DNA of 64,000 nucleotides, from the NCBI RefSeq assembly GCF_001552075.1, contig NZ_BCQM01000011.1:17506-81505 (forward strand). Reading direction: 5' to 3'. The stretch is from Arthrobacter luteolus NBRC 107841 (GTDB lineage: Bacteria; Actinomycetota; Actinomycetes; Actinomycetales; Micrococcaceae). A program made the translations under genes and the position numbers. Of the stretch, positions 25,332 through 33,420 are shown one piece after another (within the stretch, counting starts at the first letter, position 1; every line of letters begins with the position of its first letter). The notes under the pieces were generated by a model. It saw nothing but the letters and a program-made list of their open reading frames with translations, was not told where the DNA came from and searched no databases.

Positions 25332-26663
25332 GTGACTGAAACCAACACTAAACCGGGGGAACGCGGCGCGCCCGTGACCATCTCCGGAAAGGACGCGGGC
25401 ACCATTGCCCGGGCGTCCTTCGTCGGCACCGCCCTGGAATGGTACGACTACTACCTCTTTGGCACTGCCGCGGCGCTGGTCTTCAACCGGCTCTTCTTCA
25501 CCACCATGGACCCCACGGCTGCGCTGCTGGCCTCCTTCGCCACCTTCGGTGTTGGCTTCGCTGCCCGGCCCATCGGCGCGGTCCTCTTCGGCTACATCGG
25601 TGACCGCTATGGCCGCCGGCCCGCCCTGCTGGCAACCATCGTGATGATCGGCATCGCCACCGGCCTCATCGGCTTCCTGCCGGACTTCGGCACCATCGGT
25701 CTTGCCGCTCCGATTCTCCTGGCCGTCCTGCGCCTGGTGCAGGGCCTCGCCGTCGGCGGCGAATGGGGCGGCGCCGTGACCATGGCGATCGAGCACGCGC
25801 CGGTGGAGAAGCGCGGGCGCTTCGCTGCACTGGTCCAGGTTGGTTCCCCCGTTGGCACCCTGCTTTCAGCCGGAGCGTTCTCGCTGGTGCTCCTGTTCCC
25901 CTCCGAGACCTTTGATGCCTGGGGCTGGCGCATTCCCTTCCTGATGGCCTTCCCGCTGCTGCTGGTTGCCCTTTGGATCCGCGTGAGGGTTGAGGAATCC
26001 CCGATCTTCAAGGACCTGCTGGCGCAGGAAGAAACGGCCAAGGTTCCGGCCCTGGATGTGTTCCGCAACGCCGGCGGCCGCCTGGTCGTCGCTGTGATGG
26101 CTGCACTGCTCGGTGTGGGCGGCTTCTACATGATCACCACCTTCATCGTCAGCTACGGCTCCAACACCCTGGGCGTTGACCGCCAGGTGATGGTCAATGC
26201 CACGCTGATTGCTGCCGTTGCCCAGATCTTCGTAACCGTTGCAATGGGCCGGCTGGCCGAGAAGATCGGTCCGGGCAAGGTCACCATGTGGGGCGGCATC
26301 CTCACCGCCGCGGCCTCGTTCCCGATCTTCGCGATGGTGGACACCAAGTCCCCCCTGATGATCACGCTGGCAATCACGCTGGGCATTGTCCTGATCGCAG
26401 TGGCGTACGCGGTCAACGGAGCGCTGCTGACTGAACTGTTCCCGCCGAAACTGCGGTACTCCGGTGTGGCCCTTGGCTACAACATCGCCGGCGCCACCAG
26501 CGGGTTTATGCCGCTGCTGGCAACCGCCATGCTTGGCTTCTCCGGCAACCAGTCCTGGGGCGCGGCGCTGATCCTCGTGCTTATTGCACTGATCACCGCG
26601 GTGGGCGGTTTCCTGGGCGAACGCCTCCGGGTGCAGGACAAGCGGATCGTTGCCGCTGACTAA
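25332..26663 (+). CDS. MFS transporter, metabolite:H+ symporter (MHS) family
   Basis: 443-residue twelve-helix importer. The MHS signature is clear: ASFVGTALEWYDYYLFGTAAAL at the first helix, FGYIGDRYGRRPALL between helices 2 and 3, and RLVQGLAVGGEWGGAV at helix 4. MHS members import organic acids, betaines and similar compounds by proton symport. It starts at a GTG with GAAAGG about ten bases upstream. The palindrome CCCAAACTTTGGG at 25184-25196 lies in the 150-base leader. It probably imports the substrate of the nearby amidohydrolase pathway. Confidence 0.9.
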   Translation: MTETNTKPGERGAPVTISGKDAGTIARASFVGTALEWYDYYLFGTAAALVFNRLFFTTMDPTAALLASFATFGVGFAARPIGAVLFGYIGDRYGRRPALLATIVMIGIATGLIGFLPDFGTIGLAAPILLAVLRLVQGLAVGGEWGGAVTMAIEHAPVEKRGRFAALVQVGSPVGTLLSAGAFSLVLLFPSETFDAWGWRIPFLMAFPLLLVALWIRVRVEESPIFKDLLAQEETAKVPALDVFRNAGGRLVVAVMAALLGVGGFYMITTFIVSYGSNTLGVDRQVMVNATLIAAVAQIFVTVAMGRLAEKIGPGKVTMWGGILTAAASFPIFAMVDTKSPLMITLAITLGIVLIAVAYAVNGALLTELFPPKLRYSGVALGYNIAGATSGFMPLLATAMLGFSGNQSWGAALILVLIALITAVGGFLGERLRVQDKRIVAAD

Positions 26664-26700
26664 AACCAGCTGAACCGGCGCCGGGAAGCGCTCAAAATCC

Positions 26701-26743
26701 GGCCGGCAGGAACTGTCCCCCCATGCAGTTCCTGCCGGCCTTT
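26701..26743 (+). terminator. Rho-independent terminator after the MHS transporter
   Basis: Perfect 15-base stem GGCCGGCAGGAACTG / CAGTTCCTGCCGGCC with a 10-base C-rich loop, followed by TTT. It lies 37 bases after the transporter stop. The rest of the 150-base gap holds the TetR promoter, including AGCATG and CATGCT at 26776 and 26795. Confidence 0.8.
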
Positions 26744-26813
26744 CCCATGCCCGGCCGGTGGCTGGCGGTCCGGTTAGCATGTTCCATAAACGTCCATGCT
26801 GGGAGGTATCCGG

Positions 26814-27422
26814 ATGTCTGGAGCTGGGACCGCCCCGGGCGCGCCCGCGGGAGCCGGGGCGGATGACCGGAAGCGTGCCGACGCGCGCCGGAACATCGAG
26901 GCCATTGTTGAGGCGGCAACCCGCCTGCTGGCCGTCGATCCGGATGCCAGCGTGAGTGAGATCGCGAAGGCGGCCGGGGTTGGCCGGGTGACGCTCTACG
27001 GCCATTTCGCCACCCGGTCGGAGCTGGTCCGTGAGGTGGTTGACCGCGCTATCGCGCAGACCGATACCTCGCTCGCCGGAGCTGATTTCGACGGCGATCC
27101 CCGCGGGGCGCTTGGGCGGCTGCTGGAAATGAGCTGGCAGCTGACCCACCGCTTCGGTGCCCTGGTGGTGGCGGCTTCCGGCACGCTACCGCCGGAAGAG
27201 ATCAGGCGGGCCCATGACCAGCCGGCCGAGCGGGTCCGGCTGCTGCTTGAACGCGGACGCATCGACGGAAGTTTCCGGGCTGACATGCCCATCGAATGGC
27301 AGATCAGTGTGATTCAGGCCGTCCTGCACGGCGCTTCCGCTGCCGTGCACCGCGCTGAGATCACGGCGGATGAGGCGCCGGAGCTGGTGCGCAGCACGGT
27401 CCTCGCTGCGCTTGCCGGTTAG
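26814..27422 (+). CDS. TetR-family transcriptional regulator
   Basis: 202-residue repressor. The N-terminal helix-turn-helix is seen as NIEAIVEAATRLLAVDPDA then ISEIAKAAGVGRVTLYGHF (in part; residues about 25-65) and the C-terminal ligand domain fills the rest. GGGAGG precedes the ATG at 26814. It lies directly upstream of a DHA2 efflux transporter on the same strand, a standard arrangement in which the repressor senses the exported drug. Confidence 0.9.
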   Translation: MSGAGTAPGAPAGAGADDRKRADARRNIEAIVEAATRLLAVDPDASVSEIAKAAGVGRVTLYGHFATRSELVREVVDRAIAQTDTSLAGADFDGDPRGALGRLLEMSWQLTHRFGALVVAASGTLPPEEIRRAHDQPAERVRLLLERGRIDGSFRADMPIEWQISVIQAVLHGASAAVHRAEITADEAPELVRSTVLAALAG

Positions 27423-27469
27423 CCTTGCCTGCCGGAACCACACGGCGCCGGTCTTCCGGAAACCTCTTG

Positions 27470-27487
27470 TTGAACACCCCTGTTCGA
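27470..27487 (+). promoter_or_regulatory. Candidate TetR operator upstream of the efflux transporter
   Basis: TTGAACA-CCCC-TGTTCGA is an inverted repeat with one mismatch, in the 115-base gap between the TetR gene and the transporter start. TACGTT at 27490 could be the -10 element, which would place the operator over the promoter spacer. Inference from position and symmetry. Confidence 0.5.
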
Positions 27488-27537
27488 GTTACGTTGGACC
27501 GTGCATCACAGTCCAGCATGCTGAGAGGGTGTTTGAG

Positions 27538-28971
27538 ATGCAGTCCTTCGATAACTCAGAGCGAAATTCGGGGACCAATGCAGGGCCGGGCCCGGCGGCC
27601 GCCGAGCCGGCCGCGGCTGGCTCTCCCCGGCGCTGGCGGACATTGTGGCTGCTGGGCGTAGCGCAGCTGATGCTGATCGTGGATGTCACGGTTGTTGCCG
27701 TCGCGCTGCCGGCCATGCAGGCCGACCTGGGCCTGGACCGGGCCGGACTGGCGTGGGTCGCGAGCATTTACGCCCTGGTGTTCGGCGGGCTGATGCTGCT
27801 GGGCGGAAAGGCTGCTGACATCCTGGGCCCCCGCAGGGTGGTGCTGGCCGGTCTGGGCCTGTTCACCGCGGCGTCGCTGCTCGCGGGACTGGCGGCGGGA
27901 CCGGAAGTCCTGTTGACTGCGCGGACGCTGCAGGGGGTGGGGGCCGCAGCGATGTCGCCGGCGGCACTTTCGGTGATCGCCCGGACCTTCACCGGGGATG
28001 AACTGGCCCGTGCGCTCGGTGTCTGGTCCGCCCTCGGCGGAGCGGGGGCGGCCCTGGGTGTGCTCTTTGGCGGAGTGCTGACGGCGGGTCCCGGCTGGCC
28101 CTGGGTGTTCTTCATCAACGTCCCGGTGGGATTGGTGCTGCTGGTGTGCCTGGCGCGGTGGATCAAGCCGCTGCCGGGTTCCGGTGGCCGTCTCGACGTT
28201 GTGGGGGCAGCCCTGGTGACCGCAGCGACGGCAGGGGTGGTCTACGGACTGGTCTCCGCGGGCGATTACGGCTGGGCCAGCGCCCAGACCCTTCTCCCGG
28301 CGGCTGCCGGCCTGATCGGCTACGTGCTGTTCTGGCAGCGGATCCGGCGGGCTGCCGCACCGCTGGTTGACCCGGCGATGCTCCGGCGGCGTCCGGTGCT
28401 CCGCGGCCTTGGCCTGATCTTCGTAGCCACGGCGCTGATGATCTCGGTGTTCTTCCTGGGCTCCTTCGTACTGCAGAACCTGCACGGATTCACGGCGCTG
28501 GAGACCGGACTGGCCTTCCTCCCCGTGGCGCTCGGGACCATCCTCGGCTCCAACCTGGCCGGACGGGTGCTGCCAGGCTGGGGAATCCGCGCCGTCTCCG
28601 TGGCCGGCCTGCTGATCGCGGGCACCGGACTGGCAGCGGCCGCAGGGATCTTCTCCATGACGGTGCTCATTGTGGCCACCAGCGTGGCCGGGTTCGGCAT
28701 CGGCGCCGTGTTCGTCGCCGCCGCCGGCAGCCTGTTCTCGGTAGTGCAGCCGCAGGAGGCGGGAGTTGCCTCCGGGGCGCTGAGCACCTTCCATGAGTTC
28801 GGTGCCGCCGCCGGAGTCTCCGCGGTTTCAAGTATTGCGGCCGGGCTGCTGATCCCGCAGTTTGAGGTCTTCGCAGCAGGCTACTGGTTCGCTGCGGCTG
28901 TCGCTGCCGCGGCCTGCCTCGCGGCCCTGGCCTGGCCGCGGGAGAACGCTGCCCCGGCAATACCCGGGTGA
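27538..28971 (+). CDS. MFS drug efflux transporter, DHA2 family
   Basis: 477-residue proton-driven exporter with about 14 hydrophobic segments. DHA2 features: QLMLIVDVTVVAVALPAMQADLG in helix 1, YALVFGGLMLLGGKAADILGPRR between helices 2 and 3, and RTLQGVGAAAMSPAALSVI (motif B/C region). GAGAGG lies upstream of the ATG at 27538; earlier in-frame starts overlap the TetR gene. The drug is unknown. Confidence 0.9.
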   Translation: MQSFDNSERNSGTNAGPGPAAAEPAAAGSPRRWRTLWLLGVAQLMLIVDVTVVAVALPAMQADLGLDRAGLAWVASIYALVFGGLMLLGGKAADILGPRRVVLAGLGLFTAASLLAGLAAGPEVLLTARTLQGVGAAAMSPAALSVIARTFTGDELARALGVWSALGGAGAALGVLFGGVLTAGPGWPWVFFINVPVGLVLLVCLARWIKPLPGSGGRLDVVGAALVTAATAGVVYGLVSAGDYGWASAQTLLPAAAGLIGYVLFWQRIRRAAAPLVDPAMLRRRPVLRGLGLIFVATALMISVFFLGSFVLQNLHGFTALETGLAFLPVALGTILGSNLAGRVLPGWGIRAVSVAGLLIAGTGLAAAAGIFSMTVLIVATSVAGFGIGAVFVAAAGSLFSVVQPQEAGVASGALSTFHEFGAAAGVSAVSSIAAGLLIPQFEVFAAGYWFAAAVAAAACLAALAWPRENAAPAIPG

Positions 28972-29002
28972 CGCCGGTTGGCGGCACAGGCTGGTGACAC
29001 CG

Positions 29003-29022
29003 CCAGCTGGCCGGCCAGCTGG
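29003..29022. repeat. 20-bp perfect palindrome between convergent genes
   Basis: CCAGCTGGCCGGCCAGCTGG is perfectly palindromic, between the end of the efflux transporter and the end of the convergent acetyltransferase. It has no loop, so it would form a cruciform or a short hairpin; a shared terminator role is plausible but unproven. Confidence 0.5.
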
Positions 29023-29041
29023 GCGAATCAGATGCCGCAGG

Positions 29042-29626
29042 TCAGATATTCAGGTCCAGCCGCATCAGGACGCGGGGGAACCCGTTCAGGACGGACGTTG
29101 TCTGCGCAGCCTTGGTGAACCCGGCCGCTTCGAAGAGGCTGCGGGTGCCCACGTAGGCCATGGTGAGATCGACTTTCGCGCCGCGGTTATCCACCGGGTA
29201 GGCTTCCACGGCTGGCGCCCCGGCGGCCCGGGCAAAGTCCACGGCTCCGGCCACCAGGGCATGGGAAATACCCTGGCCCCGGTGTCCGGGACGGACCCGG
29301 ATGCACCACAGGGACCACACCGCGGCGTCGTCGACGTGCGGTATCTTCCGGCTCTTGGCAAAGGAGGTATCCGACCGCGGATGGATGGCAGCCCAGCCCA
29401 CCGGCTCGCCGCCGTCGTACGCCAGGACTCCCGGCGGCGGGTCTTCCCGGACCAGCTCCCGGACCCGTTCGCCCCGCGCCGTCCGCACCAGCGCCTGGTT
29501 TTCCTTGGACGCCGTCAGGCGGTAACTCAGGCACCAGCAGACGTTGGCGTCCGGAGACCTGGGACCCAGGACGGCAGCCGTGTCGTCGAAGTCGGTGGCG
29601 GGGCGGACCTGGATAGCCATGCGCAC
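29042..29626 (-). CDS. GNAT-family N-acetyltransferase
   Basis: 194-residue acetyltransferase. The acetyl-CoA site is IRVRPGHRGQGISHALVAGAVDF near residue 110-130, followed by VEAYPVDNRG and LFEAAGFTKAAQT. The GTG at 29626 has GGAG six bases upstream; the ATG at 29620 is an alternative. Substrate unknown. The gene is divergent from the HTH-less TetR-like gene. Confidence 0.82.
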   Translation of the reverse strand: MRMAIQVRPATDFDDTAAVLGPRSPDANVCWCLSYRLTASKENQALVRTARGERVRELVREDPPPGVLAYDGGEPVGWAAIHPRSDTSFAKSRKIPHVDDAAVWSLWCIRVRPGHRGQGISHALVAGAVDFARAAGAPAVEAYPVDNRGAKVDLTMAYVGTRSLFEAAGFTKAAQTTSVLNGFPRVLMRLDLNI

Positions 29627-29744
29627 ACCCTACTCCGGAACAGCAGCGAAGCTGAGAAACCCCGTGGAACGGGCTAGACTAGCCGGTTCACCGTGGCAGA
29701 CGGACTGCCCGGTGCCGATGCAGCAGCCAAAGAAAAGAGAACCC

Positions 29745-30206
29745 ATGTTTGCCGCTGGAGCGTCCATTACCGAGATTGAGCAGGACGTCGAGGAAATGAT
29801 CGTGGGGCTGGTCCACCGGCTGGGGGACCTGGCCGATGCGGACCCGGATCCGGTGGGCGCCCAGGAGCGGGCCTACATCAAGGCTTTTTCTGATGTCCGG
29901 GCCAACAGCTCGATGGATCAGGCAGCCCTGCTGGCCACCGCCGTCGGGCGTCCCAACCTGGCGGAATCCCTGCTGTACCTCAACCGCCGGCTGGACGAGG
30001 CGAACCTGGGCCCGCGGGACCCGGCCGGCATCATCGGCGTCGTTATCCGGCTGGCCATGGACGGACTGTGGGTCAGCGACATCCTGGACTCCAGCCGCTT
30101 CACCCGGGCCGAACGGGACCGGATCACCAACCTGCTCACCGCACTGTCCCGGCTCAGCGACGAGCGGATGACGGAGCTCCTGCCGGAGTGCGCCGCCACC
30201 CGCTAG
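29745..30206 (+). CDS. TetR C-terminal-domain protein without a DNA-binding domain
   Basis: 153-residue all-helical protein. Its second half, IIGVVIRLAMDGLWVSDIL then FTRAERDRITNLLTALS, matches the TetR ligand/dimerization domain seen at the C-terminus of TetR regulators (TetR_C type). There is no N-terminal helix-turn-helix: only about 118 bases separate it from the divergent acetyltransferase, and no frame there encodes one. AAGAGA precedes the ATG at 29745. It could bind a TetR partner or a ligand, or be a remnant. It ends three bases from the convergent permease gene. Confidence 0.65.
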   Translation: MFAAGASITEIEQDVEEMIVGLVHRLGDLADADPDPVGAQERAYIKAFSDVRANSSMDQAALLATAVGRPNLAESLLYLNRRLDEANLGPRDPAGIIGVVIRLAMDGLWVSDILDSSRFTRAERDRITNLLTALSRLSDERMTELLPECAATR

Positions 30207-30209
30207 CGG

Positions 30210-31013
30210 CTACTTCTTGTCGTCGCCGTTGAGGCGCTGGGAAAGATAAACCGGGATCATTGAGAGCAGGATCAGCACCGCGGCAATTACGTTGACCACC
30301 GGGGCCTGGTTGGGCCGGGCCATGTTGTTGAAGATCCAGATCGGCAGGGTTTCGGTGCCCGGGGGAGCGGTGAAGGTGGTGACCACCACTTCGTCGAAGC
30401 TGAGCGCGAAGGCGAGCAGGCCGCCCGCCACGAACGCCGAGCGGAAGCCCGGGAACGTCACGCCGAAGAAGGTTTTCACCACGTTGGCACCCATGTCCAT
30501 GGCCGCTTCCTCCAGGCCGCGGTTCATCCGGCCCAGCCGGGCCTGCACGTTGTTGAACACCATCACGATGCAGAATGTCGCATGGCCCACGATCACCGAG
30601 AACAGCCCCAGCCCGATGCCGAGCGGTTCCAGCACGGTCTTGAACGTGTTGTTCAGGGCGACGCCGGTGACGATGCCGGGCAGTGCGATGGGCAGCACCA
30701 CCAGCAGGTTGATCGTGTTTTTGCCGAAGAAGTCGTACCGGGACAGGGCGAACGCGACCATGGTGCCCAGCAGCAGGGCGATCACCGTGGCGACGGACGC
30801 GACCTTCAGCGAGGTCCACAGTGCCTCGCGGACGCCGTCGTTATGCCAGGCGGCGACCCACCAGCGGGTGGTGAACTCCTTAATCGGAAACGCCCCGGAG
30901 GTGGTTGCGTTGAACGAGTTGGCGATGACCAGCAGCAGCGGCAGGTAGATCGCGGCCATCACCAGTCCGGCGAAAACGCGGAGGGTGATCTTGGCGGAAG
31001 CGGAAAGCCTCAT
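30210..31013 (-). CDS. Polyamine-type ABC transporter permease (PotC-like)
   Basis: 267-residue permease with six helices. The EAA coupling loop is present as MNRGLEEAAMDMGANVVKTFFGVTFPGFR near residue 165. It pairs with the preceding permease, which ends nine bases upstream. N-terminal MRLSASAKITLRVFAGLVM and the IYLPLLLVIANSFN segment are typical of PotC/PotI permeases for putrescine and spermidine. Substrate is inferred from family only. Confidence 0.9.
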   Translation of the reverse strand: MRLSASAKITLRVFAGLVMAAIYLPLLLVIANSFNATTSGAFPIKEFTTRWWVAAWHNDGVREALWTSLKVASVATVIALLLGTMVAFALSRYDFFGKNTINLLVVLPIALPGIVTGVALNNTFKTVLEPLGIGLGLFSVIVGHATFCIVMVFNNVQARLGRMNRGLEEAAMDMGANVVKTFFGVTFPGFRSAFVAGGLLAFALSFDEVVVTTFTAPPGTETLPIWIFNNMARPNQAPVVNVIAAVLILLSMIPVYLSQRLNGDDKK

Positions 31014-31022
31014 GGCAGTCTC

Positions 31023-31949
31023 CTACAGTTGCTTCAGGGCGCCGGACTTGCGGGCCAGGAACAGGTAAAGCACGACGACGATGATCGGCACGGTGCCGAA
31101 GGCTGCGGCGAGCGGCGGGTTGAGGTTGATGTTGGAGGCGATCACGGTGCCGATCACCTGGGTCTTGCCGCCCACGAACTGGGCGGCGATGTAGTCGCCC
31201 AGGCTCAGCGAGAACGTGAAGATGGACCCCGCCACAAAGGCAGGTTTCAGCAGCGGCACTGCCACGGTCCACACCGTGGACCAGGCCTTGGCACCGAGGT
31301 CAGCGGAGGCGTCGAAGAGACTGTCCGGGATCTGCCGGAAGGCGTTGTAGACCGGCACGGCCATGTACGGGAACCAGAGATAGGCCAGGGTGATGATCAG
31401 CGCGGCGGTGCCGTAACCCGGGCCGGACATGCCCAGCGGGGCCAGCAGCCAGTCCAGCGGCCCGCCGGAGGAGAACGTGATCCGCCAGGAGAAGACCTTG
31501 ACCAGGTACCCGGCCCACAGCGGCAGCGTGATGCCGATGGCGAAAACGGCGCGCATCCGCGGGGAAGCGACCTTCGCCATGTAGAGGCCCAGCGGCAGCG
31601 CGAGCGCGGCGCAGAGCACGGTCACGGCCAGGGCAATCCCGATGGTCCGCAGGGCGGTCTGCTGGTAGGCGGGGACGGTGAGGATTTCAGTGAAGTTCTC
31701 CAGCGTGAACGCCGGGATGACCTTTGACGTGAAGCTGTCCGTCGTCCAGAAAGCGGTGATGAACAGCAGGATCAGTGACCCGATGTAGAGCACACCCAGC
31801 CAGGTCAGCGGCAGCAGGAGCAGCCCGGTCAGCCGGGCCCTGGGCCGGGCGTAGAGCAGGCGGGAGACGCGGTCGCCCAGGCTGTTCCGGGGCGGCGCCG
31901 GGGGCGCATCGGGAGCGGATGGGGGTGGGGTTCGTTCGGTTACTGCCAT
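31023..31949 (-). CDS. Polyamine-type ABC transporter permease (PotB-like)
   Basis: 308-residue permease with six helices and a 30-residue cytoplasmic N-terminus rich in Pro. The EAA loop is SLFDASADLGAKAWSTVWTVAVPLLKP near residue 220. The start at 31949 is preceded by GGAAAG; the longer frame upstream covers the hairpin region and is not coding. Together with PotC-like it forms the channel. A strong stem-loop lies between it and the binding-protein gene. Confidence 0.9.
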   Translation of the reverse strand: MAVTERTPPPSAPDAPPAPPRNSLGDRVSRLLYARPRARLTGLLLLPLTWLGVLYIGSLILLFITAFWTTDSFTSKVIPAFTLENFTEILTVPAYQQTALRTIGIALAVTVLCAALALPLGLYMAKVASPRMRAVFAIGITLPLWAGYLVKVFSWRITFSSGGPLDWLLAPLGMSGPGYGTAALIITLAYLWFPYMAVPVYNAFRQIPDSLFDASADLGAKAWSTVWTVAVPLLKPAFVAGSIFTFSLSLGDYIAAQFVGGKTQVIGTVIASNINLNPPLAAAFGTVPIIVVVLYLFLARKSGALKQL

Positions 31950-32037
31950 GGCGCTTTCCGGCGGATGCTCCGCCGATTCTCCTCTGTGGCCGGATCTGTG
32001 GGACGTAGGGCCGCGTGCGCGGCTGTGAGGGGTCTGG

Positions 32038-32074
32038 CCGGTGGGCGGCGGCTGTTCGGGCCGCCGCCCACCGG
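32038..32074 (-). promoter_or_regulatory. Intercistronic stem-loop between binding protein and permease genes
   Basis: Perfect 15-base stem CCGGTGGGCGGCGGC / GCCGCCGCCCACCGG with a seven-base loop, 21 bases after the binding-protein stop and before the PotB-like start. No T run follows. In ABC operons such hairpins protect the upstream binding-protein mRNA or attenuate the permease genes, giving more binding protein than permease; that role is inferred here. Confidence 0.7.
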
Positions 32075-32094
32075 TACGCAGGGCTTCGGTGGTG

Positions 32095-33294
32095 CTAGCC
32101 CTTGATCTCGGTCCAGGCCTTGGTCCAGTCCTGGTAGTTGGTGCAGGTGGCGTCCGTACGGCCGTCAACGCACTGCTCCACCGGGGTGGTCCACATCCAA
32201 ACCTGCTTGTAGTACTCCTCGTCCGTGGCGAAGAAGGTCTCGCAGTGAGCCGCGTTGGCTTCGGATCCTTCACAGGCGAGGGCGTTGGCGGGAGCCATGC
32301 CGAAGTTCTGCGAAATCTGGGCGTTCACCTCGGCGGAGGAGGCGTAGTCCATCCACTTGTAGGCGCAGTTCGGGTTCTTGGCCTCAGCAGCGATCATCCA
32401 GGTGTCGGACCAGCCGGTGGCGCCTTCCTTCGGCAGCACGGACTCGACGGTGGCGCCGTCGCCCTGCGCCAGGTTCACGATGACCTGCCAGCCGGTACCC
32501 ATGTGGGCGGTGCCGGAGGAGATGGAGCTGACGGCCTTGAGTGCGTCGTTCCAGTACTCGCCCACCATGCCGTTCTGGGTCTTGAGCAGGTCGACGGCGG
32601 CAGCGAGCTGGTCGGCGTCCAGCGCGTACGGGTTGGTGATGCCCAGGTCCGGCTGCGTGGCCATCAGGTACACGGCGGCGTCGGCAATGTAGATCGGGGA
32701 ATCGTAGGCCATGGTCTTTCCGGCGTACTCACTGTCCTCTTCCCACAGCGGGGCCCAGGAATCCGGGGCCTGCGCAACGTGCTCGGTGTTGTACATCAGC
32801 ACGTTGGCGCCGCGGCCGATCGGTACGCCGTAGCTCTGGCCGTTCAGCGTGTCATAGACCTGGCCCTTGAGCCCTTCGACGATGTTGCCGAAGTTCGGAA
32901 TGAGTTCCGTGTTGATCGGGGCAACGTCGCCGCCGGCAATCAGGCGGAGCGATGCGTCGCCGGAGGCGGAGACCAGATCGTATTCGCCGCTGCGCATGAG
33001 CTGGACCATCTCATCGGAGGTGGCGCCGACCTTGCGGTTCACCTGGCATTTTGTCTCTGCTTCGAAGGCGCTGACCCAGTCGGCGTCGGGATTGGTGGAG
33101 CCGTCCTCCACGAAGCCGGCCCAGGCGATGATGTTGACCTGGCCTTCGCTTTCGCCGACCTCGCTGGCCATGGGCAGGTCCGGAACCTGGATGCCGGTCG
33201 AGGACGAATCGGAGGCGGCGCCGCCGCCGCAGCCGGCCAAAACCAGCGAGAGTGAGGCGAGGGCTGCCAACGGCAGTGCCTTGGTGATCTTCAT
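32095..33294 (-). CDS. Polyamine-type ABC transporter substrate-binding lipoprotein (PotD-like)
   Basis: 399-residue extracytoplasmic binding protein. A lipoprotein signal MKITKALPLAALASLSLVL ends in lipobox LAGC at about residue 22. The mature part has INIIAWAGFVEDG-like N-lobe sequence, YDLVSASGDASLRLI and YGVPIGRGANVLMYN, as in PotD/PotF. Six or more cysteines near the C-terminus (AYKW..., CEGSEANAAHC, VEQCVDGRTDATC) are unusual and suggest disulfides. Start at 33294 follows AAAGG. It would capture putrescine-like cations. Confidence 0.88.
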   Translation of the reverse strand: MKITKALPLAALASLSLVLAGCGGGAASDSSSTGIQVPDLPMASEVGESEGQVNIIAWAGFVEDGSTNPDADWVSAFEAETKCQVNRKVGATSDEMVQLMRSGEYDLVSASGDASLRLIAGGDVAPINTELIPNFGNIVEGLKGQVYDTLNGQSYGVPIGRGANVLMYNTEHVAQAPDSWAPLWEEDSEYAGKTMAYDSPIYIADAAVYLMATQPDLGITNPYALDADQLAAAVDLLKTQNGMVGEYWNDALKAVSSISSGTAHMGTGWQVIVNLAQGDGATVESVLPKEGATGWSDTWMIAAEAKNPNCAYKWMDYASSAEVNAQISQNFGMAPANALACEGSEANAAHCETFFATDEEYYKQVWMWTTPVEQCVDGRTDATCTNYQDWTKAWTEIKG

Positions 33295-33391
33295 GGGAGA
33301 ACCTTTCATAGTGGGTGCGGGTGAAACGTGGTGCTGGAAGCCGGTGGTGGCTGGCTGGGTCTGAGGTGGAGGTGAAACCACTGGGCGGTAT

Positions 33392-33420
33392 GACTAACTG
33401 ACGGTTGTACTAACTGACGG
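33392..33420. repeat. 12-bp direct duplication at the PotA-like stop codon
   Basis: ACTAACTGACGG occurs at 33393-33404 and again at 33409-33420, the second copy holding the ATPase stop codon. The surrounding 115-base gap between the ATPase and binding-protein genes shows nothing else. Confidence 0.6.
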
